Shown: positions 1 to 10,200 of the stretch, piece after piece
Numbering within the stretch: position 1 is the stretch's first letter
Layout: every line of letters starts with the position of its first letter
Assembly: GCA_030704615.1 (NCBI GenBank)
Contig: CM060732.1
Span: 4,094,001 to 4,158,000 of the forward strand
Source: Takakia lepidozioides
Taxonomy: Eukaryota > Streptophyta > Takakiopsida > Takakiales > Takakiaceae
Length of the DNA: 64,000 nucleotides
Reading direction: 5' to 3'
Notes under the pieces: model-generated
Database searches by the model: none
Seen by the model: the letters and a program-made list of their open reading frames with translations, nothing else
What the model was told of the DNA's origin: nothing
Position numbers and translations under genes: made by a program

Positions 1-434
1 TGCAATTAAGTATCAGTTTGCTTCAGAAATCTATCAAGTTCCATCCATTCATTCCACAGCTTCACTCAGGTCTCTCTACACAGTGTGAGTATGAAGTATG
101 TATCAGATTAATATCTATCAAGTATCGGGTTGAAGTCATGGTGTTTCTCATCTACTCTACATTACAATTCTACAGCTTGCATTCATCAAGTAACAACATA
201 TCGTCTCTTCTTCTACTCCGTGCTCTCCCTCTTTCTACTCAGAGATGCGCTCTCCGCTTCATTTTCCCCCGTGATCCAGAAGTCCTCCCCCCAAGTAGTG
301 ATGTCGACGTCCCCGCTCTTCATTTTTTCTACCTACAAGCTGCTCTAATCGCTTTCCTAACTAACCGTCATCCCTGTAGTACACGTTCATTTTTCAGATG
401 TCGTTCCCCCACCGTCGTTCCTTGCCAATGATAA
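1..434. other. no gene recognised
   Basis: Low-complexity, pyrimidine-rich DNA. Open frames on the plus strand have no recognisable domain and look like chance. Confidence 0.5.
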
Positions 435-703
435 CTGTGCCCCAGCTGTGCCGAGCTGTGACTGGCTGTGTTGGGCTGTGTAGGGCTGTGTGAAGCTGTG
501 GCGGCTGTATCGGGCTGTGACTGGTTGTGTTGGGCTGTGTCGACTGTGCGAAGCTGTGACGGCTGTGTCTGACTGTGTCGGTTGTGTCGGCTGTGATGGA
601 CTGTGTTGGGCTGTATATCTGTGCGAAGCTGTGACTAGCTGTGTTGGACTGTGACGGGCTGTGACGGCTGTGTCGGGCTGTGATGGACTGTGTTGGGCTG
701 TGT
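435..703 (+). repeat. GGCTGTG minisatellite
   Basis: About 25 degenerate units of roughly 10 bp built on GGCTGTG or GACTGTG, for example ggctgtgttg. A longer unit of about 100 bp is visible because the phrase tgatggactgtgttgggctg occurs twice near 595 and 680. There is no coding sense. Confidence 0.85.
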
Positions 704-1765
704 ATCTCCCCCCCTAAAGCCTGTTGCTGTCACCCCTAAGGCTCCTGTTGGTCTCAGTCTGTGTAAAAATTAAGGGTACCCCACAGATCCCGTAAAAGCG
801 TCTAAGTCCCAAGCAGCCCTCTAACAGCTGGCTTGAAAGATCCACCATAATCCCTTGAACAGTCATTTACACTGGCTGTGTGAAAGTGAAATGTCAGAGG
901 TGTCTGGGACGACCCCAACAAATGACTTCATCTAAATCAAGTGGGTGGGCTTCACGTGCGGTTTTGGATAACTGCTGGCCAACACAGCTGATGTGGTACA
1001 AGCCACAACAAGTCAATAATATATCCACTTGTTGGTAAGAAAGGAGGTTGCCGTGTTAACCGGAGGACTTCGTCAAGTTGTGGCTTGCCTGCCTAAGTAC
1101 ATGCTGGGCAATGGTAGGATCTCAACTTCATGAGGTGATATGATCAATCATATTAAAACATCATAGGGATCAGGCATCCACTTGGTTACGTTCTTGGTCA
1201 TCGCATAGGAACAAAAATGAGAAGTTGAAGACCTGCATCAGATGGATGTTACTAAAATGTAAAGCTCTCATGATTGCATTTCAGAGGACTTTCTTTGGAT
1301 AAAGCCAAATTTTACTTAGGGAACCCATTGATCCGGAGTGTTGAAAACTTGGAGTGAGGCCGCTTCTCTTGTCTTTCTTGCATCTCTAACATGGGATACT
1401 CTAATGATAGTTTGGAACTGTTCGTAGTTGTGAGCATTGTTCAACCAGCATTGTTCTCTCCTTTTGACGATCCTGGTTTAAATTAGTGCAAATGTAACCA
1501 AGCAACCTCTACATATTGAAATGTGCGTAATTTATGGCCCTTGGCTCGCTCGTGTCTATCCGTAGTGATTTATTTGTCCAGGGATGATCTGTTCTTCCAC
1601 TGCAACAAACTCGTTCACAAAATGCTCTTCTTTCGCTCCAATCCATTTGTCTTTTGAGTACAACATCAGCATAATACATTTGCACAAAGTATTGGCCAAT
1701 TTCGGCAGAGGCTTTGTGTCCACACACATGTTGGAATTTGGACTTCATATTTTTCATCCAACCAC
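704..1765. other. no gene recognised
   Basis: Unique-looking DNA. No exon, RNA gene or transposon end could be supported. Confidence 0.4.
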
Positions 1766-1950
1766 GATCTAGGCTAATAACCATGATCTAATCGCTAATC
1801 GCTAATCGTTTAATCAGAGATCGTTTCAATGGCTAATCGCTAATCGATAATCTTTAATCGCTACTCATGAATCGTCATCGTTAATTGTTATTCCAAAATC
1901 ATGGAAGTATTCCTTCAGATCGTTAATCGTTAATCGTTATTCGATTGACG
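1766..1950. repeat. TAATCG-type simple repeat
   Basis: Imperfect runs of ctaatcg, gttaatcg and similar 7-9 bp words, for example gctaatcgctaatcg. Degenerate and AT-rich, with no coding content. Confidence 0.7.
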
Positions 1951-1959
1951 ATTTGTTGA

Positions 1960-3640
1960 TGTTTGATGTTTGCAAAATCATCCGATGTTGTGCTTCTCTC
2001 TACCATCATATCTGAGCATGTGCTTGAGTTGATTTGTGACGAAGAGTATTGCACCTTTGATCAAGGGTCTTGCAATAATATCTTGTTCCTCTAGAAATAA
2101 TTAGTTGACTTTATTTCATTATTGTATTTGACGGATTGATGATTTGATGATTTGATGATTGATGATTGATGATTTCATGATTTGATGTTCATTTTGAATT
2201 AAGGCCAAAGCTTTATACAAAGCAAAATCATTCGATGTTGTGCTTCTCTCTACCATCCTACCTGAGCATGTGCGCTCGTTTTTCTCTGATGAAGAGTATT
2301 GCATGGATTGCAATTGCGTCGTTATGTGACAAAACCATTCGAATTCGTCAAGGAATCGAGGATGTCACCAAAGAAGTTTAGTATATGCCTAATCCGACGC
2401 TCTCTATAAGTTATTTAATGTATCTAGATGTCAACGTTGTCTCCGGACAGTGGAGACAACGAACTTGAAAACTAATAACAACGCTATTGAAATAAGGGCA
2501 AAGCTTTACACAAAGCGAAATCATCCAATGTTGTGCTTATCTCTACCATCCTACTTGAACATGTGCGCGAGTTTTTGGTGATGGCGTTTGAGGGGAGGGA
2601 GAACCCACTTGTTAGTCTCTCTCCTCCTTTAGATTCCGAGCTGCTTTCTCAAGCTCTTGGATTTTTTTCGATGATATTGTTGTCCTTTCGAATTCGTCAA
2701 GGAATACCAAAGAAGTTTAGTATGCGCCTAATCCGAGGTTCTCTAGAAGTTTTATACAGAGCAAAATCATTCGATGTTGTGCTTCTCTCTACCATCCTAC
2801 CTGCGCATGTGCACGCATTTTTCTGTGACGAAGAGTTTTGCATCAATTGCAATTGCGTCGTTCTCTAGAAGTTATCTAATGTATCTAGATGTGAACGTTG
2901 TCTCCGAACAGTGGAGACAACGATCTTGAAAACCAATAACCACGATCTTGAAATAAAGCCAAAGCTTTTTACAAAGCGAAATTATCCGATGTTGTGCTTA
3001 TCTCTACCATCATACCTGAGCATGTGCGCGAGTTTTTTGTGATGGCATTCGAGGGAGGGAGAACCCATTTGTCTGTCTCTCTCCTTCTTTAGATTCCAAG
3101 GTGCTTTCTGAAGCTCTTGGATTTTTTCGATGAGATTGTCCACCTTTCGAATTCGTCAAGGAATCGAGGATGTCACCAAAGAAGTTTAATATGCGCCTAG
3201 TCCAAGGTTCCCTAGAAGTTATTTGATGTATCTACATGTCAACGTTGTCTCTTGACATTGGATGCCTGCTATGACTTAGGTGATTATGTCAAATAATTCC
3301 CACAAAGGCAACGACGTGCAACTGGAGCAAGTGATGCAAATTGGCACCAAGACTCTACGCTATGTAAATCACATGGAGGTGGAAATGTTAGTGAGATCTC
3401 ATCCGATATACAAAGCGAAATCATCCGAGGTTGTGCTTCTCTCTACCATCCTACCCGAGTATGTGCGCGCGTTTTTCTATGACGAAGAGTATTTGGGGCT
3501 GATTGCAATTGCGTCGTTCTGTGACAAAATCTTTCGAATTTGTCAAGGAATCGAGGATGTCACCAAAGAAATTTAGCATGCACATAATCCGAGGTTCTAT
3601 ACAAGTTATCTGATGTATCTAGATGTCAACGTTTGTCTCC
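1960..3640 (+). repeat. multi-copy 250-400 bp repeat of unknown origin
   Basis: At least six diverged copies (starting near 1970, 2219, 2510, 2757, 2970 and 3410) share, in order, the phrases aagctttatacaaagc, gatgttgtgcttctctctac, gagcatgtgcgcg, gtgacgaagagtattgca, gaattcgtcaaggaatcgag and tgtatctagatgtcaacg. In the best frame one copy reads as VVLLSTILPEYVRAFF, with stops in the others, so this may derive from a coding sequence I cannot name. Copies differ in length and internal deletions, which suggests old local duplication. Confidence 0.75.
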
Positions 3641-3680
3641 TGACAGTGGATGTCTGCTAGCTACGACTTAGGTGATTATG

Positions 3681-4010
3681 TCAAACAACTCCCACAAAGG
3701 CAACGACGTGCAACTGCAGTGCAACGATGTGCAATTGTATTGTATTCATGATTTGATTTGATGATTTGTTGATTTGAAGTTTGATTTGATGTTGATTTTG
3801 AAATAAGGCCAAAGCTTTATACACCGAGTGATCTCCAACAAGAATGATCTGCTTCAGTTCCTTCATTTGGGTGATAATATCAGTCTCTGCTTCTACTTGT
3901 TGTGCATCTTCATCAATTATTGCGCAATTAAAAGCTTCAACGATTGTTGGCCTTCTATGGAGATAGTGCAAAAAAACAATGCAAGCATTCTTCATGCATT
4001 CCATCTCCAA
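3681..4010 (-). pseudogene. SF1 RNA helicase fragment (UPF1/SEN1-like), copy 1
   Basis: The minus-strand frame contains FNCAIIDEDAQQVEAET followed by KQIILVGDH. These resemble the Walker B (DEAQ-like) motif II and motif III region of superfamily 1 helicases such as UPF1 and SEN1, where an IDE-x-x-Q element is followed some 20 residues later by K-Q-hydrophobic-L-V-G-D. Only about 60 residues are recognisable. The frame then runs into the AT-rich repeat that also ends other local copies. Walker A and motifs IV-VI are absent, so this is a fragment. It lies 75 bp from a near-identical copy. Confidence 0.55.
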
Positions 4011-4084
4011 CCATTCCAGTGATGTATCTAGATGTCAACGTTGTCTTCTGACAGTGGATGTCTGCTACGACTTAGGTGATTATG

Positions 4085-4414
4085 TCAAACAACTCCCACA
4101 AAGGCAACGACGTGCAACTGCAGTGCAACGATGTGCAATTGTATTGTATTCATGATTTGATTTGATGATTTGTTGATTTGAAGTTTGATTTGATGTTGAT
4201 TTTGAAATAAGGCCAAAGCTTTATACATCGAGTGATCTCCAACAATAATGATCTGCTTCAGTTCCTTCATCTGGGTGATAATATCAGTCTCTGCTTCTAC
4301 TTGTTGTGCATCTTCATCAATTATTACACAATTAAAAGCTTCAACGATCGTTGGCCTTCTATGGAGACAGTGCAAAAAAACAATGCAAGCATTGTCCATG
4401 CATTCCATCTCCAA
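4085..4414 (-). pseudogene. SF1 RNA helicase fragment (UPF1/SEN1-like), copy 2
   Basis: Tandem copy of the preceding fragment with a period of 404 bp. The two 109-residue frames differ at only a few positions (for example LHCLHRRP against LHYLHRRP), so the duplication is recent compared with the surrounding repeats. It holds the same IIDEDAQQVEAET and VGDH motifs and is truncated in the same way. Confidence 0.55.
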
Positions 4415-4564
4415 CCAATGTCTCTATCAATTCAGAAAACAACTCAGTGCCAAAACTTCCTAGTTTTCCAAATCCATTTTCGTCTTTGTTGTATCACGAG
4501 GAAAGCTTGCAGCGTCTTTACATTCCATAGTCTGTTGAGGAAATAAATTTATTCCATTCTTAAA

Positions 4565-4790
4565 TCATATGCTTAATGACAACATGTGCAATGTGCATGC
4601 AAAATTTGGCAATGAACAGACATCATCTGCACCCAAAACCATATTTTCTTCCCTCATTTGCACTCCAAAGTTGAGTTGTCTTCAACTTCATGCACTATTC
4701 ATAGAGAGTTCTGCAATAGTGAACGAAGAAAACACTTTTTTATTTTTATTTATTTGTTTGGTCCAATATTTTGCACGGATGTAGTGGTGC
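4565..4790 (+). repeat. dispersed repeat R, copy 1
   Basis: A segment of about 220 bp that recurs in inverted orientation near 57600-57800 and 58515-58700. Shared phrases include ccaaaaccata and gagagttctgcaatagtgaac; when translated, all copies keep SEQ-like CTP and LHALFIES words. Function unknown. Confidence 0.7.
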
Positions 4791-4859
4791 AAGGGTCGAA
4801 TTCATAGAACAAAACACAACAATTTTTTTTTTATTACGTAGCAGCAATCCCCAATCCTA

Positions 4860-5275
4860 GACCCCCAGGCAAGAGGGCACTTGCGACGCCCCAGCAGGCC
4901 TGCGACTGCAGGGAATTGCAACCTCGCCATTGTGGCATTGCGACGACGTCTGGACGTCGCAAACCCCAGCGCGAGCTGGCTCGGCCCTCCCCACGCGCCT
5001 AAGTGTGAGGGGGTGTTGTTGCGATTCCCGACAGTCGCAGCCTTGCGGGAGCGTCGCAGAGGGTATATACGATGCCCGGGCGTCGCAACCCAGCTCGCTG
5101 GCGGGGTCATGCCCCAACAGCAGCGACGTGGCGGAATCGCAAGCAGGCGAAGCGTCAACGGAGCGGCGGCGACGGGCCGACGTCGCAATTTCCGGGCCAG
5201 ACGCCTGCGCGGCGCTGCAGTCGTAGGAGGGTCGTCGCGTCCAGCGCGCCTGGGGTCCCAGCATCGCTAACCCCC
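4860..5275. repeat. GC-rich island with GCGAC/GTCGC words
   Basis: A sharp rise in GC within AT-rich surroundings. Long open frames exist on both strands but overlap each other, as high-GC DNA produces by chance. The block is dense in short inverted words, for example gacgtctggacgtc and repeated ggcgtcgcaa or gacgtcgcaa. Its vocabulary resembles the hairpin array at 52.4-53.4 kb. Confidence 0.6.
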
Positions 5276-5514
5276 CCTAAACATAGTAGTGTGCGGTTGG
5301 AGTAAAGCTGAACTTCATACTTGAGGGAAATTCACCTGCTTCATCATGCAATCGAACTTCACTGTGGTGGGCTGGTGTAGGTCGCTTGTGGTTGAAGTTA
5401 CTTTCAGAAGCCCAAGGGCTTCTGTTCATGGCTCTGGAAGGCTTTTGGTTCTCTGTCTTTATGGCTCTCACCCTCTGTGATCACAATGCTATGATGGGCT
5501 GGTGCAAGTCTCAA

Positions 5515-5925
5515 TTAGTTCTGGAGCTTTGCACTTGTTGTGTGCCAAGGGCTTTTGGGTGCCAGCCATGATCTTTTGAGAGAGGGGGGGAACTCATCAT
5601 CATGGACATCTGGTAGTGAGTAAACAACTTGGGCACATGACCATCCAATGGAAATTCCTGACCCACCTGTTGCAAATAGTGGCCATACTATACAAGTGCC
5701 AAGGAAAGTGGTTTCAACATTACTCTTCATTTCTACATACAATACATTACAAGCCAACACAGTAAAATCTAGAATGTGAGTGGGAGTGGTCCCTATTCCA
5801 GATGCAGGCCTGGGGTATAATTTGACACCGGGTGGAGAGCTGAAATCCTTGCACACTTGCATTAACCACTGCTCCACCAGTGATTGAATCTTTTGATTCC
5901 ACCTGCTACATCTCATAACTTTCAT
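5515..5925 (-). CDS. unrecognised ORF, 136 codons
   Basis: One open minus-strand frame with Cys, Trp and Pro spread through it, including KDFSSPPGVKLYPRP. I cannot assign it to a family. No splice-supported extension was found. It may be a decayed transposon gene or chance; coding status is uncertain. Confidence 0.2.
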   Translation of the reverse strand: MKVMRCSRWNQKIQSLVEQWLMQVCKDFSSPPGVKLYPRPASGIGTTPTHILDFTVLACNVLYVEMKSNVETTFLGTCIVWPLFATGGSGISIGWSCAQVVYSLPDVHDDEFPPSLKRSWLAPKSPWHTTSAKLQN

Positions 5926-6319
5926 TTGATTATTTAGGTTTTTTTTTCAGTTCTTCTCTGGGACAACAAATTATAAGAGGCTTCTCCATGTAGATCCTTG
6001 GAGATTCCTAGAGTCCAACTCTTGTTTGGCCAAACTGGAATAAAGCGATTTCTCTTTTGACATTTTTTACTTGTCTTTTCATAACCTTTTCTCAATCTGA
6101 CATACAGTCCACTTGTTTGATTGATACATATTCCAAGTCTGTATGCCTGTGTGTGTGTCTCTCTTCCACCATATTGTACTACTGTTCTTCCAGATTGCAG
6201 CTCAAAAGCCTAGCGGGGCTGTTCATGCATGTCAGGAAATCATCTCATAAACAATGCATACGACTTTCCTTCTTCTGCACACGAGTGATCAGCCTGTTGC
6301 CCACATTGAAGTCAAGTCC

Positions 6320-6536
6320 TCCTCCTCGCATGACTTTGTGCTTCATTTCGCGAGGAGAAGGGGAGAAGAGAGGAGCGAGGAAGAGGAGGTACAAGGGGGA
6401 GGTGAAAATTTCGTCCTTATGCCCACACGTGCTAACTTTAATACGTGTGGGGGGGGGGGGGGGGGGGCACCTAAATAAACATAGCCGTGACTAAACTCCA
6501 CTTAGCCACGGTTAAATCGGGCAGTGCGGCTGGGGC
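6320..6536. mobile_element. end of a PIF/Harbinger-like or MITE element
   Basis: The segment ends in gtgcggctggggc followed by att/tta. Its reverse complement, tgccccagccgcac after a TAA, closely matches the start ggccccggccgcac after TAA at 13786, consistent with a terminal inverted repeat beside a TWA-type target site. Inside are the words cgtgctaactttaatacgtg and cacggttaa, also seen near 16960-17060. A run of 19 G lies at 6449-6467. No transposase is present, so the element is non-autonomous or truncated. Confidence 0.45.
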
Positions 6537-7291
6537 ATTAGATGTTGGAAATCAACTCCTTACCAAGTTACTGCTACTTAGAGTTACTGTGATGACAAGT
6601 CAGACTTCAATAATAGCAGTGCTGATAAGTCACGGTTAACAATAGAGATAAGCCTTAGTTAGCTAAAAGATAGCTAAAGTTAGCTTTAGTTATTAGTGAC
6701 TCAAGTCAGTGTACCAAAATAGCAGGTGGAGATAATTAAGTAAAAGCATGGAGTTATGCTATAGTTATCTCAGCTATTCCTTGATTAGATTTGAGTATGA
6801 ATAGGGAGAGCTCTGAGGGTGAACACATCCTATGGTTGGGTGGAGAGTTCTCAGTAATCAATTCATCTTTTATCTCTATTCTGTGTCAAATTCCAACATT
6901 AGAAAGCTACTCGAAAAAATAACTTGAGAGCCATGAAGGCTAGTGTTGGGGGGTTTTAAGCTTATTAATCATTAAAATCATTAAAATCTGCAAAAGATAT
7001 GACCTAAAATGTGATATGGCGCAACTCGAGTTGGCCAATACCTATCCCTGAATCGCAACTCAAGACATGGAAGATGATAACATTCTCATCCACGATGATT
7101 CTCATCCACTGATTTGTTCATCTATCATTGACAGTTTTCCTCACTTTTACTGAAACATAAGTGCGAGATGACCTTGGGTTTTCATCCATATCATGCTAGG
7201 GTTTAAGGCACAAGTGAAGCATTTCTCTGTGGTGGTGTGACGTCCCTTGTTTCTAGATTTCTTTTGCTCTTTGTGTGATCGGAGTTGTCTA
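6537..7291. other. intergenic region upstream of RPF1
   Basis: AT-rich DNA between the transposon end and the RPF1 start codon. It presumably holds the RPF1 promoter and 5' UTR, but no TATA box or specific element can be assigned with confidence. Confidence 0.35.
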
Positions 7292-10200
7292 ATGGCAAAG
7301 CGCTCGAGACAAGATGATGGGGATGATGACGAAGGGGAGGTAGCCTTGCGAAAGGCAGAGGCGAAGTCGCCATCACAGATCAAGAACAAGCAAAGGCGGT
7401 CGGCGGCATATTCAAAGCTTAAACACGAGAAGCTGGTGCAGAAGAAGCAGCGCGTCAAATCTCGGGATGCTGCAGAGAAGCAAGCTATTGAGCTGGGCGA
7501 AGCTGTGAGTCGACCTTTGATTCTTGTTTTCCCCTTTTGTGAGCTTTTATTCCTATGCTTCTTTACTCCGATCATCCACATGTTTCTCCTGGAACATGTA
7601 TCCTCCCTCTGAACTGGGAAATTCTGGACATTTCTGACCTACACCTTGCATCTGTGAAGTGCTGCCCCATTTTCCTGGACGTGCGCTCTCTTACATTGCC
7701 ATATTTGTCTCTATTCCCCGATCTAGGTTTATTCAATTGGAGCGCTGCCAGGTGTTGCTGAAAACTCTAGCAGTCCCTAAAGGAAGTACCAGCGCACCTT
7801 TGAACGTAATGCATCTATGTCACGGTCTAGTGGCATGGCTTGCTGTTCCAGAGACAGTAGTTAGACGGACACGCTTTGAAATAGTTATGTGAGGCCTGGC
7901 AAGATGAATGGCTGGCACAGTGAATGTAAAGATGAATGGATCATGACGGTGTGGATATGGGGTGCAGCCACCACCTCGGAAGATTCCTCGCACTATCGAG
8001 AATACAAAGGAGATTGATGAAACTGTCGCACAGCCGGGTGATGATGAGGTATTCTTGCAGCTAGCACATGCGAGTTACTTAAATGGTTTGATTTGAGAAT
8101 ATGAAGAGTTGGTCACTCAGCCCACCAGGGTACATGGAAAAGCAACAGACTGTACCTCTCTAGCTTTTGACAAGTGGCCTGCCAATCAGGCTGGAGAGAG
8201 AGACAAAAAATGATGTCCATGGGAGAGAATGTTTGTGTGTGTGAACATTGTTGTCTTTAGCTTCAGTGTTGTGGTCACAAGAACCGGTTGGTAAAGCTTT
8301 TGCTTGATGGTGGGCCTGGAAACAGTTGCATGCAGATGATGCTGCCGATGAGTTCAGTCCACATTTCACCCGTGATCGCACAACCAAGCTGCTGATCACC
8401 ACTTCACAAGAATGCTCCACTGTAATAGTCAACCCCTTACTTTTGAAGTCAGTGCCAGAACTTCTTCAAAGTTGATCACTCTATTGAAGATAGAAGTTGA
8501 ATGCCCCAATTGTCTCTTCTCTCTCTCTCTCCCTCTTTGACCCCGCTGGATGAATCTGACTTAGAGGCTGTAGTGTCCAAAGCCATGTATGTTGCCAGGA
8601 AATTGTCTGATGAAAATGAAGTTAGGCAGAAAACTTCCCTGAACTTGTTTCCAGTCTGTGACATCGGTGAGGCCATTATGGATGACCTCAAGGGTGTACC
8701 CACTCTCGGCACTAGACTCAAGTTTAAACTCAGGGCGGGAAGCCTACCTTTGTACAGCAAACAGATGCAGAGAGGAAAGAGGGATTTTAAATGCCTGTTG
8801 TGTGGGCAACCTGTAGACAATATTCACTTTCTGACATTGTCCTGGGGATTTTCACCAGAGAGATGCCCTCTTCAAATCCATCAAGGGATTTGTTCCTGTA
8901 CCTCTGTTTCCCAACTTTGAAAATCTCGAGGCTGAGCCAAAAGCCCAGCCCCTTTTGGGGCCTAGTTATTGGCCAAATCACACAGCAGATCTCTGCCCGC
9001 GTTTATAGGCCTACCTTGGAGTATGCATCTGCTGTGTGGGTTGATAACTTTCAACCAGGCTAAGTCTCTAGAATCCATTCAAGTGGGGATGCTCAAGGAG
9101 TGCATGTCAGCATGCTCCAAAACAGCTAATGTGGCTGTTCAGGGTGAGTTTGGCATTCCTCCCCTAAGCTCCTGACGCGGTGAATTCGACTAATACCACA
9201 TATCCTAAGCTAATGGACTCTATATCTTGGGAGCGGGAGCGCCCTGTCAAACAGGCCAAGTCCTGGCAGAAGAGGGTAGAAGAGATTTTCAAGGATCTGA
9301 ATGTAAGTCCGCAAGCCGTTACCCTGCCGGATATATCTGACTTAGAGGCTGAAGTTTCCAAAGCCATGTCTGTTGCCAGGAAATTGTCTGGTGAAAATGA
9401 GGTTAGGCAGAAAACTTCCTTGAACCTGCTTCCAGTCTGTGACATGGGTGAGGCCATCATGGATGACCTCAAGGGTTTACCCACTCTCGGCACTCACTGA
9501 AATTCAAATTCAGGTCGGGTAGCCTACCTTTGAACCACAAACAGATGCAGAGAGGAAAGGCGGATTGTGAGTACCGGTTGTGTGGGGCAACCTGAAGACA
9601 ATATCCACTTCCTGATTCATTGTCCTTGGTTCTCTCACCAGAGAGACACCCTCTTCAATTCCAGCTTCCTTAGGGCTAGGATGATCTCAGTTGGTTATTG
9701 CACCTGCAGGGTACGCGCAAGTTTATAAAGGAGCTCCTTACAGTGATTCCCAATGTGCACTACTACAAGCGCGGGTCCTACAACCTTAAGCAGGTTTGTA
9801 CACAACCACACCTCTCACTGCTTTACTGAGCATCTCTGCTTGTCTTTCTGCAGTAGTCTCAGCATGGATTGTTATGACTGAAGAAATGTAGTGAGTTTAT
9901 CGGTACATAACCTTCTGCAATAGTTGACATGGATGCATCATTTGACTCTTCTAAGCCTACTTGGCCTTAGAATAAACCTTATACTGAAGTATATTCTGAG
10001 CAAAACACTTATTTGGGGTTGGTTAGGATATTCCTTGGGGATGGCTGGTGTAACTGGGTGGGTGCATGGCAGATTGTAAAATATGCATCAAATCGTGAAT
10101 TCACAAGTATGATGGTTGTCAATGAGAATCGGAAACAGCCAAGTACATTTTCCTTTCTTCTGTATGCAATTATGCAATGGAACTTCAGCAGCTTCACTTC

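Noticed and set aside
4802-5305. Overlapping long ORFs on both strands in the GC island
   Set aside because: They overlap in several frames, have no recognisable domain and are expected in short high-GC DNA.
6449-6467. Runs of G, C and A (6449, 17457, 57619) as functional elements
   Set aside because: Single homopolymers within repeats; length is often unreliable and no function follows.
9760-9793. cactactacaagcg as a CACTA end
   Set aside because: It is coding sequence of RPF1 exon 4 (HYYKRG).
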